DNA of 64,000 nt from Candidatus Pseudomonas phytovorans (lineage in GTDB: Bacteria; Pseudomonadota; Gammaproteobacteria; Pseudomonadales; Pseudomonadaceae), in the NCBI GenBank assembly GCA_029202525.1, contig CP119325.1, forward strand, positions 1,462,001-1,526,000, given 5' to 3'. Shown here piece after piece: positions 16,934 to 24,207 of the stretch. Both the position numbers and the translations under genes were made by a program. The notes beneath the pieces are model-generated. The model searched no databases, had not been told where the DNA came from, and saw only the letters and a program-made list of their open reading frames with translations. The stretch's first letter is position 1, and every line of letters begins with the position of its first letter.

Positions 16934-17733
16934 AGCGAACGGTTCGCCGTCGGAAGCTTGCCGATACGCTCGGACAGCTTCAGGCGCTGGACCGGGTCTT
17001 CCGTCAGCAGTAACGCATGCTCCAGGTCGAAGCGCTCGGCCTGTGGGCAGTCCAGGTGCTGGTACAGCGAGGCGCGGGTAACGTAGTCGCTGACCTGCAC
17101 CGGGCCCAGTTGCATGATGCGCTCGGCATCAATCAAGGCCGCGAGGTGGTTGTCGTTGCTGATGTGTAACTGGCGCAGGTTGCGCGACAGGCGTTGCAGC
17201 ATCTGCAGCGGGCTTGCACTGCGCATGTGCTCTGCGGTCAGCGCAACGTGCGGACCGAACTGGCGAGCCAGCAGCTCACGGCAATCGCTGGGGTAAAGGC
17301 GCCTGCCGCCACAAGGGTCGAGCAGGTGATCGGCACCCGGCACGCGCAGCAGGAAATGGCCTGGGAAGCCCACGCCCTCCAGCGGGATGGACAGGCGCCG
17401 GGCCAGCTCCAGGGCCAGGATGGCCAGGGTCAGCGGTTGGCCGCGGCGGCGTTGCAGCACCTTGTCCATCATTGCCGCCTGCGGGCGCAGTGGATGGTAT
17501 TCGTCCTGCTGAAAGCCCAGGGCATTGAGTTGGCGCAGCAGCGGCTGGGCCAGTTCGCACAGTGGCAACATTGGCAGGCTGGCGCTTATCTCGCGCTGCA
17601 GGTCATGCAGCGTGGCAAGGCTGGCCGCGGGCTCGACGCTACGGTCGTGCTCGGCGGCAATCCACAATGCGGCTTCCAGCAGGGCGGCAGGCTCGCGTTC
17701 CAGGCAGGCCAGGCAGGCTTGACGTGGCTTCAT
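16927..17733 (-). CDS. SirB1-family protein (transglutaminase-like plus TPR)
   Basis: The 268-residue cytoplasmic protein has an N-terminal SirB1 transglutaminase-like region (LNALGFQQDEYHPLRPQAAMMDKVLQ reshaped into short blocks such as LNALGFQQDEY, then RRGQPLTLAILALELARRL and GVGFPGHFLLRV). Helical repeats follow (residues 190-260). The usual catalytic Cys is not evident at the equivalent place (RRGQPLTLAI), as in many relatives, so enzyme activity is doubtful. Start ATG 17733 has GGAG eight bases before. It is convergent with hmgC (7-bp overlap) and divergent from ldh. Function unknown. Confidence 0.75.
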   Translation of the reverse strand: MKPRQACLACLEREPAALLEAALWIAAEHDRSVEPAASLATLHDLQREISASLPMLPLCELAQPLLRQLNALGFQQDEYHPLRPQAAMMDKVLQRRRGQPLTLAILALELARRLSIPLEGVGFPGHFLLRVPGADHLLDPCGGRRLYPSDCRELLARQFGPHVALTAEHMRSASPLQMLQRLSRNLRQLHISNDNHLAALIDAERIMQLGPVQVSDYVTRASLYQHLDCPQAERFDLEHALLLTEDPVQRLKLSERIGKLPTANRSLH

Positions 17734-17857
17734 GGGGTATCTCCACACACGCTTGAGTATTAGCCGTGGCGGGCGATTTCGTCCAGTGGTCCGGCAACCA
17801 CGCCAGCTTTGAGGCCGTGCCTATACTGGAAGGAGCACCTCGTGGGGGAGCCCGTCG

Positions 17858-18877
17858 ATGTTCGCACTGATGCAAAGTACCCGCACCCAGTCACTGCACC
17901 TGTTCAACGACCCGGCGACGGGCCTGAAAGCGGTTGTGGCGATCCACAGCGAACAGTTGGGCCCAGCCATGGGCGGCTGCCGCTACCTCCCTTACGCCGA
18001 CGACGAAAGTGCCATGACCGATGCCATTCGCCTGGCCCAGGGCATGAGCTACAAGGCGGCACTGGCGGGCTTGCCGCTGGGTGGCGGCAAGGCGGTGATC
18101 ATGCGCAACCCGCATGTGGAGAACCGCGCTGCGCTGTTCGAGGCGTTTGGCCGCTTCATCGACACCCTGGATGGGCGTTTCATCATCGCCGTAGACAGCG
18201 GCACCTCCACCCTGGACATGGACTGCATCGCCCAGAGCACACCCCATGTGACCAGCACCACGGCCTCGGGTGATCCCTCGCCGCATGCGGCGATGGGGGT
18301 ATTCGCAGGTATTCGCGCCACCACTTCGTTCCGGCTGGGCAGCGATGACCTGAGAGGCCTGCGGGTAGCAGTGCAGGGGCTGGGCAATGTCGGTTATGCG
18401 CTGGCGGAGCAACTGCATGCGGTGGGAGCCGAGCTGCTGGTCAGCGACCTGGACCCAGGGCGTGTGCGCTTGGCGATGGAGCAGTTCGATGCGAAACCTG
18501 TGACCAACGATGCGCTGATCAGCACCCCTTGCGATATCTTCGCCCCTTGCGGCGTGGGGCCAGTGTTGAACGGGCAGAGCGTGATGCAGCTGCGCTGTGC
18601 GGCAGTGGCCGGGGCCGCGAACAACCAGCTGACGACCCTGCAGGTGGCAGACCAGCTGGAGTCACGCGGGATACTGTATGCGCCTGACTATGTGATCAAT
18701 GCCGGTGGGCTGATCTATGTGGCGCTGACCCACCGTGGCGAAGACCTGGGCACCATCACCGCGCACCTGGCGCGGATTCCTTCACGGCTGACCGAAGTGT
18801 TTGGCCATGCGCAGGCGGAGAAGCGCTCGCCGGCGCGGGTGGCGCAGTTGCTGGCGGAGCGGTTGTTGTACGGCTGA
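17858..18877 (+). CDS. ldh: Leucine/branched-chain amino acid dehydrogenase
   Basis: The 339-residue NAD-dependent enzyme of the Glu/Leu/Phe/Val dehydrogenase family oxidatively deaminates branched-chain amino acids to 2-oxoacids and ammonia. Substrate-binding GPAMGGCRYLPY leads to Lys66 in GMSYKAALAG and catalytic Lys78 in LPLGGGKAV. The Rossmann domain has VQGLGNVGYALAEQL near residue 171, then VSDLDPGR. Length is a little shorter than Bacillus LeuDH (364). GGAG precedes the ATG. A hairpin follows four bases after the stop. Specificity for leucine against valine or phenylalanine cannot be read reliably. Confidence 0.88.
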   Translation: MFALMQSTRTQSLHLFNDPATGLKAVVAIHSEQLGPAMGGCRYLPYADDESAMTDAIRLAQGMSYKAALAGLPLGGGKAVIMRNPHVENRAALFEAFGRFIDTLDGRFIIAVDSGTSTLDMDCIAQSTPHVTSTTASGDPSPHAAMGVFAGIRATTSFRLGSDDLRGLRVAVQGLGNVGYALAEQLHAVGAELLVSDLDPGRVRLAMEQFDAKPVTNDALISTPCDIFAPCGVGPVLNGQSVMQLRCAAVAGAANNQLTTLQVADQLESRGILYAPDYVINAGGLIYVALTHRGEDLGTITAHLARIPSRLTEVFGHAQAEKRSPARVAQLLAERLLYG

Positions 18878-18880
18878 AAT

Positions 18881-18902
18881 GAAGGAGGCTTGCGCCTCCT
18901 TC
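18881..18902. terminator. Hairpin between convergent ldh and the small accessory gene
   Basis: Arms gaaggaggc and gcctccttc are exact with loop ttgc. It has no T-run on the plus side, so it may act as a two-way transcript end. Confidence 0.5.
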
Positions 18903-18911
18903 GGCAAAGGT

Positions 18912-19115
18912 CTACGAGTATTCGATACCGTTCACCGGCGGCGATGACAAGCCACTTTGATAACTGTTGGTGCGGGGGCTCCATTCAGGCCCTAGCCACT
19001 TGGCTATGTCGGTTTGTATCGTGGCATCGTGGACATGTTTGTCTTGGCGCCAGTAGTAGATCCGTTCTTCTCCGGTCTGGGTGTTTTCAAATTTCTGCTT
19101 GCAGTATTTGGGCAT
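18912..19115 (-). CDS. Unrecognised 67-residue protein, last gene of the LexA-linked cluster
   Basis: The product begins MPKYCKQKFENTQTGEERIY and is polar, with aromatic residues (YYW near residues 20-22, a WLGPEWSP segment near 44-51) and no membrane helix or signal peptide. The ATG at 19115 is preceded by AGGAG at good spacing, so this frame is probably real. Local base composition is much more AT-rich than the rest of the window: 19081-19140 counts 23 G+C in 60. It follows the downstream paralog gene by 112 bp on the same strand and converges on ldh. I do not recognise the family. Size and place would fit an immunity or accessory protein, but that is speculation. Confidence 0.6.
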   Translation of the reverse strand: MPKYCKQKFENTQTGEERIYYWRQDKHVHDATIQTDIAKWLGPEWSPRTNSYQSGLSSPPVNGIEYS

Positions 19116-19227
19116 GGTGAAGCTCCTTTTCATTTCTTCATGAGTTACGGGTTAATGCATCTAGTGCTGTGGTTTCTGCTCGGTGTAACGCCTTTGCTCC
19201 ATGCTGCTGGTGTGACGCTTGGATATT

Positions 19228-20382
19228 TCATCCCTGTGCCCGGCGGCTGACCACGCCCAGTAATACCGGCAGGTCGCAATCCTGGCTGTCGAAGTCGATG
19301 TTCACTTCACCCGTACTGCCCGCCGCCAGGCGCAGGGTGGCCGCGGCCTTCACCGCAAACGGGCCTACCCGTGTCACGCTGTCGGCCAGTGATTGCGCGT
19401 GCGCCAGGCTGCTGACGTGCAAGGTCAGGGTTGGCCGGAAACCGATAAGCGCTTGTACGGGCAGCAGCCCCATGGCCCCCTGAATGCCAAGGAAGTCGGG
19501 CGCATCGGGGCTGGGCTTTGCTTGGCTGCGGTCCAGCTGGCTCATGTCGAACCAAGGGCCGGGGTTGATGGCGTAGGTGCCGAAGCGCTCCATCGCCAGG
19601 CTCATGCTGACTGCGCTGCAGGCCATCGGCGAAGCCTCGGGGTTCAGGGTTATGAATTCAGGTTGGCCAAGCGCTGCAAAGGCACGCCCGCTCATCGCAG
19701 GCGTGGTGTTGGCCAAGTCGATTTTTACCCGGTCAAGTACCTTCAACATGGGCTTGCCGAATAACGAAAGTGCAGGGCGATAACGCCACTCGTGGAGCAT
19801 CTGCGGCCATTGGGCTACGCGGTAGAGGGGGCAGCGAGTGCCCGCCAGGGCGTTGTCGGCGCACAACATATTGAGGTCGCTGACCTGCTGCAGGTTGGCA
19901 CGACGACAGCCGTCCAGAGCCTTGTAAAGCGCTGGAGCACGTGAGGCGAAGTGGTCTTTGAACTGTTCGTGCACGGTATTGAGCATGCCGCTGGTGGCGG
20001 CAGCGTTGCTGGCGTAGGCGTAGTTAACGGTTACATTGCCGGGATGCTGTGAATTCACCAGCTGCCGATAAAGTTCGAAATCCGGTGCAGGCCGTGTAGC
20101 GCCGAACAGGCTCTGTGGGGCGCTGCCCAATGCTTGCAAACGGTAGGTCAGATACAGCCAGTACGAGACGAACAGGCTGCTGCGTGGGGAGTAGTTGCTA
20201 CCTGGCGCGGGCACACTGTTGCCCAACTGGAACATCGACAGGTTACTCACAGCCGGGCTGATATCGCCCAGGTCGCTGAAGGTATTGATTGCCGTTACGC
20301 TGAATACGTCACGCGCTGGCACCTGGGCCCAGTCGGACAAGGTATTGATGTAGAGCTGCCAGATCGTAGGGCTGTCGAGCAT
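19228..20382 (-). CDS. Unrecognised protein A, shorter member of a tandem paralog pair
   Basis: The 384-residue product has no signal peptide or membrane helix that I can see. It is clearly related to the gene upstream: N-terminus MLDSPTIWQLYINTLSDWAQ aligns with DTQDLWQKWMGAVQ; LGDISPAVSNLSMFQLGNSV aligns with LGNADPAVVNYYIHGLGNVV; and the last 115 residues align well (FGTYAINPGPWFDM, DAPDFLGIQGAMG, LIGFRPTLTL, and LPVLLGVVSRR at the end). Compared with its partner it lacks a Ser-rich segment. Two cysteines (CRRANLQQ and CADNALAGTRC) are unique to it. AGGA precedes the ATG. No enzyme motif was found. A beta-rich C-terminal half suggests a structural, binding or pore-type protein, as an inference only. 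Confidence 0.7.
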   Translation of the reverse strand: MLDSPTIWQLYINTLSDWAQVPARDVFSVTAINTFSDLGDISPAVSNLSMFQLGNSVPAPGSNYSPRSSLFVSYWLYLTYRLQALGSAPQSLFGATRPAPDFELYRQLVNSQHPGNVTVNYAYASNAAATSGMLNTVHEQFKDHFASRAPALYKALDGCRRANLQQVSDLNMLCADNALAGTRCPLYRVAQWPQMLHEWRYRPALSLFGKPMLKVLDRVKIDLANTTPAMSGRAFAALGQPEFITLNPEASPMACSAVSMSLAMERFGTYAINPGPWFDMSQLDRSQAKPSPDAPDFLGIQGAMGLLPVQALIGFRPTLTLHVSSLAHAQSLADSVTRVGPFAVKAAATLRLAAGSTGEVNIDFDSQDCDLPVLLGVVSRRAQG

Positions 20383-20417
20383 GCCTGCGCTTCCTTGTGT
20401 AGCGTGTCATCCTTGAG

Positions 20418-20456
20418 ACCGGTCACCGTCGGCGCAGCACGCCGACGGTGACCGGT
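20418..20456. promoter_or_regulatory. Perfect 17-bp stem-loop between the paralog genes
   Basis: Arms accggtcaccgtcggcg and its exact complement enclose the loop cagca. It starts six bases beyond the stop of protein B and lies before the ribosome site of protein A. No T-run follows on the minus strand, so it looks like an RNA processing or stability element, or a partial terminator, that would set different amounts of the two proteins. Confidence 0.7.
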
Positions 20457-20461
20457 GTGCA

Positions 20462-21820
20462 TCAGGCCCCGAGTTTCTGGCTGATCACACCCAGCAGGAC
20501 TGGCAGCGCGCTTTTCAACGGGCCGATGGTCACCGAAGCCGAGGCATCATCGAAGTTGATGTCCTGTTTGGTGCCATTGGCCGAACCGCTGAGTGAGCCG
20601 AGGCGGAAGGGGCCAATGCCGATGGATGTGGTCGCCTGTGCCTGCCAACTGCTCTTGACGTTGCTGTAGTCGCTGGCGCTCATTTTCAGGTTGATGGTTG
20701 GCTCGAAACCCACCACGATCTGCGTGGGCACTGCCGACAGCGACCCGCCTGCGCCAAAGAAGTCCGGGGCGCCGGCCTTGAGTTGCTGCTTGTAGGTCGC
20801 CACGATGCCGGCATCCCACCATTGGCCGGGCGCGATAGGGAAGGCGCCAAAGCCGGTAAAGTCGACCTGCAGGGAAAACTCGCTGCTGCTGGTGTCGATA
20901 CTGACTTTCTCGCCGCTTGCTGAACCGCTCACGGTGAAGTTGAAGAAACTACCGAACAGGGAGGCGTTGGCCGACGTGCTCCATCCCGATTTGTCGAGGC
21001 TGTAGCTGGAGGTGCTGGAGCTGATGCTGATCGAGGCACCGGCATTGGTCTTGCCGGCTACGCTCGCAGCTTGCCACTCACCATATTTGCCAGTGAAAGC
21101 CTGCAGGGAATACGCCGGCACGAAGCTGGACACCAAGGTACTGGCCGGGGGCGGGGTGGTGCCACCAATGACAACTGGTTGTGCACCAGCCGGGGCGATG
21201 CTGCCCGATTTCACCGCCATGTTGTAGCTGTTCTGCTGCATCAGGCTTTGCGCGCCATTTACGCCGACCTTGGCCTTGGCAGTCTGCAGCACGGCATATC
21301 CAGGGCCGTACTTCTGGATCATCAGGTTGTCAAAGGCGCTGGCGGCACCCAACAGGGCGTTGTTGGCCTGCACATAGGGTGGATAGTTGATCCCCACCCA
21401 ATCTTGGAAGGATGGCACGTTGGGGAACAGGGTCTTGGCCGTGGTATAGGCCTGGGCTGCTTGCACCTGAACCGAGTTGAAGGTGGTCTGGGCGGTATTC
21501 AGTGTGCTGGTGGCCAGATTGATCTGGCTGTCCAGGTTCGGGTTGAGCACGGCGCCTGGGTCGATCCAGTCCAGGAACACAGCATAGCTCGACAACAGGC
21601 TGCTGCCGGCTGAGTAGGATGGGCTGTTGGCCGGTACCACGTTACCCAATCCGTGGATGTAGTAATTGACCACCGCTGGGTCTGCGTTGCCAAGATCGAT
21701 GTTCAGGGTGGTCGAGCCTGCACTGAACTGCTGCTGGCCATTGATGCCGCCGGGTAAAGCCGCTGCCTGCACCGCCCCCATCCATTTTTGCCACAGGTCT
21801 TGAGTGTCGACGTTTGCCAT
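20462..21820 (-). CDS. Unrecognised protein B, longer member of a tandem paralog pair
   Basis: The 452-residue product starts MANVDTQDLWQKWMGAVQ from the ATG at 21820, which has GGAG nine bases before and matches the partner's start; an in-frame extension upstream looks non-coding. The N-terminal part (1-200) is helical with repeated Ala and Gln. A Ser/Thr-rich, beta-prone stretch covers about 260-315 (SISISSSTSSYSLDKSGWST and GSFFNFTVSGSASGEKVSID). The C-terminal 125 residues are shared with protein A, with Trp334-Trp335 in FPIAPGQWWDAG, then VVGFEPTINLKMS and LPVLLGVISQKLGA. No signal peptide, membrane helix or known catalytic motif. Proteins with amphipathic Ser/Thr strands are often membrane-inserting, but I claim no function. 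Confidence 0.72.
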   Translation of the reverse strand: MANVDTQDLWQKWMGAVQAAALPGGINGQQQFSAGSTTLNIDLGNADPAVVNYYIHGLGNVVPANSPSYSAGSSLLSSYAVFLDWIDPGAVLNPNLDSQINLATSTLNTAQTTFNSVQVQAAQAYTTAKTLFPNVPSFQDWVGINYPPYVQANNALLGAASAFDNLMIQKYGPGYAVLQTAKAKVGVNGAQSLMQQNSYNMAVKSGSIAPAGAQPVVIGGTTPPPASTLVSSFVPAYSLQAFTGKYGEWQAASVAGKTNAGASISISSSTSSYSLDKSGWSTSANASLFGSFFNFTVSGSASGEKVSIDTSSSEFSLQVDFTGFGAFPIAPGQWWDAGIVATYKQQLKAGAPDFFGAGGSLSAVPTQIVVGFEPTINLKMSASDYSNVKSSWQAQATTSIGIGPFRLGSLSGSANGTKQDINFDDASASVTIGPLKSALPVLLGVISQKLGA

Positions 21821-22012
21821 TTCCATTTGCTCCAGTTCCGTTGTGAGGAAGGCAGCCGCGGCGTAGGGCGCGGCTCCCTTTGGCGGCTGCTTCTGCAAGC
21901 CGACCGCCTGGAGCCAAGATTACGGTTCGTCGAACAGGGGCGAATCGTCAGCTTTGCTGATTTGCATGCCAGGGCAGCACTGAATGGCCTATCAGCAGGG
22001 TTGCCGATGCCC

Positions 22013-22651
22013 TCAGGATTTAAGCCAGCCCTCGTTAAGGGCATAGCGGGTAAGTTGGGCGATACCCTTGAGCCCGAGCTTGTGCATGATGTGCTCGCGG
22101 TGTGTACTTACCGTCTTGCTGCCGATATGCAGGCGCTCGGCGATTTCCCGTGAGCTGAACCCTTCGGCCAGCAACAGCAGCACCTGACGCTCTCGCTGGC
22201 TGAGTAACGGTTTTCCCATGGCAGGCGCGGCGCGCTGGCTCAATGCCAAGGCGGTGGCAAGCTCTGCGCCAAGGTATACCTGGCCCCTGGCTGATTGCTG
22301 GATGGCCTTCAGGCATTCCTCGATACCGCTGTCCTTGAGCAGGTAGCCAGATGCCCCGGCGTCGAGTGCTGCATTGACCTGATGGGGCTCTGCCGTGGAA
22401 GAGATGCACAGAATGCGTGTGTCGGGGAATCGCCGGTGCACCCGAAGCACGATATCGGCGTACGGCCGGGTGGCTATCAGTGGATCGATGATCAGCAACT
22501 GCGGCTGATGGAAGGCCAGCGCGGTGAGCAACTGCTCAGGGTCGCCAAGTTGAGCGATGACCTGCAGTTTGTCCTGCGGGGCCAGCAAAGCCGCAAGCCC
22601 TTGACGGAACAATGCGTGTGAATCGACCAGCATGATGGTGAGTGTGGACAT
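22013..22651 (-). CDS. NarL/FixJ-type response regulator (receiver plus LuxR HTH) with altered acidic pocket
   Basis: The 212-residue protein has a receiver domain (1-120) and a LuxR-type helix-turn-helix (about 148-205, LSQRERQVLLLLAEGFSSRE, then IAERLHIGSKTVSTHREHIM). The phospho-acceptor would be Asp56 (LLIIDPL) and the conserved lysine is Lys106 (YLLKDSG). The usual acidic pair at the start reads Asp10-Ser11 (LVDSHALFRQGL) rather than Asp-Asp, which may weaken Mg binding. No histidine kinase is adjacent. Start ATG 22651 has GGAG at seven bases. It precedes the two paralog genes by 192 bp and probably controls them. Confidence 0.85.
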   Translation of the reverse strand: MSTLTIMLVDSHALFRQGLAALLAPQDKLQVIAQLGDPEQLLTALAFHQPQLLIIDPLIATRPYADIVLRVHRRFPDTRILCISSTAEPHQVNAALDAGASGYLLKDSGIEECLKAIQQSARGQVYLGAELATALALSQRAAPAMGKPLLSQRERQVLLLLAEGFSSREIAERLHIGSKTVSTHREHIMHKLGLKGIAQLTRYALNEGWLKS

Positions 22652-22750
22652 CCCTTGTCTCCGATGCTTCATGCAAGAAAGTGGTGAGTTGCAATGAAAT
22701 GATTGGAGAACGGGGAAAGGCGTCGCAATACCACCGATGGCGTAGGGTTT

Positions 22751-23011
22751 TCAGTTATCAAGCTCAGCCTGTTCGCGACAGTGTCGAGCCAGCTCGGCCA
22801 GGCTGTGTACGTTGAGTTTGCGGTAAAGGTTTTCACGGTGTTTGCGCACTGTCAGGTCGCTAACCCCTAGTCGATGGGCGATTTGCTTGCTGGTCAGGCC
22901 GCTGAGGATCCCTTGGGCGATTTCGCACTCGCGGACGGTCAATGCTGCATTACGAGGGCAGGCAAGCGTGCTGATATCTGGGATGAAATGCGTGTTCGAC
23001 GGCCAACGCAT
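22751..23011 (-). CDS. Free-standing LuxR-type HTH protein, 86 residues
   Basis: Residues 23-80 form a LuxR/GerE helix-turn-helix (LTVRECEIAQGILSGLTSKQ, then IAHRLGVSDLTVRKHRENLY). There is no receiver, autoinducer or kinase domain. The first 22 residues have no family character, and the start lies inside the upstream HTH gene, sharing 62 bp in another frame. No ribosome site is obvious, so it is probably translated by coupling to its neighbour. It resembles that neighbour in the HTH (TVRKHR shared), pointing to tandem duplication. Such minimal proteins bind DNA as dimers or interfere with other LuxR-type regulators. Confidence 0.75.
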   Translation of the reverse strand: MRWPSNTHFIPDISTLACPRNAALTVRECEIAQGILSGLTSKQIAHRLGVSDLTVRKHRENLYRKLNVHSLAELARHCREQAELDN

Positions 23012-23186
23012 GAAGTGCGGCGGAGTGCCTGAGGCCGGTTTTGGCCATGATGTGGCTGCGATGTTTGCGCACTGTCAGTGGGCTTATGGCCAATTCAGAT
23101 GCGATGGCCTTGCAACTCAGACCGCGGGCGACCCATTCGAGCACCTGCCGTTCCCGGGTGGTAAGGGGCTTACCGAGGAGCGGCAC
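22950..23186 (-). CDS. Free-standing LuxR-type HTH protein, 78 residues
   Basis: Almost the whole protein is a LuxR/GerE helix-turn-helix: LTTRERQVLEWVARGLSCKA, then IASELAISPLTVRKHRSHIM, followed by AKTGLRHSAALHALAVEH. The ATG at 23186 has GGAG about 11 bases upstream. It starts 24 bp after the stop of the 85-residue gene and ends inside the next HTH gene. No sensor domain is present, so activity must depend on expression level or on partners. Stand-alone HTHs of this size are known as late regulators of larger gene sets; the target here is probably the paralog genes downstream (inference). Confidence 0.8.
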   Translation of the reverse strand: MPLLGKPLTTRERQVLEWVARGLSCKAIASELAISPLTVRKHRSHIMAKTGLRHSAALHALAVEHAFHPRYQHACLPS

Positions 23187-23210
23187 TGGCTAATGCCGCT
23201 CCATACGCAG

Positions 23211-23468
23211 TCATTCGCCTTGCTGGCCCAGTTCGTGGAGTGCAGAGGCGTTGCTCTTGAACGCGGTAGCGAACACTGACCGGTTTTTCGCCATGAAGAT
23301 GCCCGCATCCTCGGCCTGTTTTTCGGACAGGCCGGCAACGTTCTTCATCAAGACTTCGGTCAGGGCCTCGGCGAGCTCGAGCATCTGGTCATGGGCGTCG
23401 GCGAGTTTGCGGTCCACGAAAAGAGTCTCCAGGTCGCGAGAGCTGCGGTACAGGGTTTCAACAGCCAT
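23211..23468 (-). CDS. Unrecognised 85-residue helical protein, first gene after the LexA box
   Basis: The product (MAVETLYRSSRDLETLFVDR at the start) is almost entirely predicted helix: one long amphipathic segment over 8-45 (ETLFVDRKLADAHDQMLELA) and a second over 50-82. No cysteines, signal peptide or membrane span. The ATG has GAGG seven bases upstream. It is the promoter-proximal gene, 54 bp downstream of a perfect LexA-type operator, and is followed by two HTH genes at close spacing. A small helical protein could act as co-regulator, antirepressor or chaperone. I do not recognise the family. Confidence 0.7.
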   Translation of the reverse strand: MAVETLYRSSRDLETLFVDRKLADAHDQMLELAEALTEVLMKNVAGLSEKQAEDAGIFMAKNRSVFATAFKSNASALHELGQQGE

Positions 23469-23522
23469 GGTCAGGCCTCGTCAGCGTGTGCGGTGTAAAG
23501 AGGGGAATACCCCGAATGATTG

Positions 23523-23538
23523 CTGTATGTTCATACAG
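23523..23538 (-). promoter_or_regulatory. LexA (SOS) operator upstream of the accessory cluster
   Basis: CTGTATG-TT-CATACAG is an exact 16-bp dyad with 7-base arms that fits the gammaproteobacterial LexA consensus CTGT-N8-ACAG. It lies 54 bp before the first gene of the minus-strand cluster and 195 bp before psiE on the other side, so the cluster is the more likely target. A second short dyad, GGGG-AATA-CCCC at 23502-23513, lies between the box and the gene. The 60 bases 23521-23580 count only 23 G+C, as expected for a promoter. The -35 and -10 boxes were not assigned. Confidence 0.8.
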
Positions 23539-23733
23539 TAAAAGCTCAAATGCAATCCCGTTTTCGCATTGATGGCATTTTTATAGCGCACTTTGTAACC
23601 ACTGGCCTCGAATACAGGTGCCTTGCGGCAATCGGTCGCCTTCCAAGACAAGGGCCTGGCCCTTTAACTGCATGGCACAAGCGTCACACCGCTGGCGCAT
23701 CATCCTTAAAGACGTATCGGGGAATGGAACATC

Positions 23734-24204
23734 GTGAACATCAAATGGGCAGAAAAACTGCGCAAGGGCCTGCACGGCTCGGCCGACTCGCTGGGCAACC
23801 TGTGCGTCGAGGCGTTCCATTACCTGGCGTTGTTCGGTATTGGCGCGATCACCGCCTATGCGGCGGTGATGACGTTCCTGGACATGCTGGGCAAGGGCGG
23901 GATCAGTGTCGATGACATCCTGCTGCTGTTCATCTACCTGGAGCTGGGGGCCATGGTCGGCATCTACTTCAAGACCAACCACATGCCGATCCGCTTTCTG
24001 CTGTACGTAGCCATCACCGCGCTGACCCGCCTGCTGATCGGCGATGTCTCGCACCACAAGGCACCGGACGAAGGGCTGCTGTACCTGTGCGGGGGCATCC
24101 TGTTGCTGGCGTTCTCGATCCTGGTGGTGCGCTACGCCTCGTACCGCTACCCCTCGACCAAGGTGCTGGACGCCAACGGCAAGGAAGTGGAGGAGGGCAA
24201 GTAG
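23734..24204 (+). CDS. psiE: PsiE family phosphate-starvation-inducible membrane protein
   Basis: The 156-residue inner-membrane protein has four hydrophobic helices (about 25-50, 60-80, 88-105, 115-138) and the family landmarks LELGAMVGIYFKTNHMPIRF and VVRYASYRYP. The start is GTG (MNIKWAEKLRK) with GGAA at about eight bases. PsiE of E. coli is induced by phosphate starvation; no clear Pho box was seen here. Role unknown. It is divergent from the accessory cluster and convergent with the DUF3509 gene, 3 bp away. Confidence 0.85.
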   Translation: MNIKWAEKLRKGLHGSADSLGNLCVEAFHYLALFGIGAITAYAAVMTFLDMLGKGGISVDDILLLFIYLELGAMVGIYFKTNHMPIRFLLYVAITALTRLLIGDVSHHKAPDEGLLYLCGGILLLAFSILVVRYASYRYPSTKVLDANGKEVEEGK

Positions 24205-24207
24205 CCC

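Noticed and set aside
19228..21820. Assignment of the paralogs to known insecticidal or pore-forming toxins
   Set aside because: I could match no known motif of Tc, Mcf, monalysin, MACPF or aerolysin proteins by eye, so naming them toxins would be unsupported.
23523..23538. LexA box as regulator of psiE
   Set aside because: It is 195 bp from the psiE start against 54 bp from the accessory gene, and PsiE is not known to be an SOS gene. Dual control cannot be excluded.
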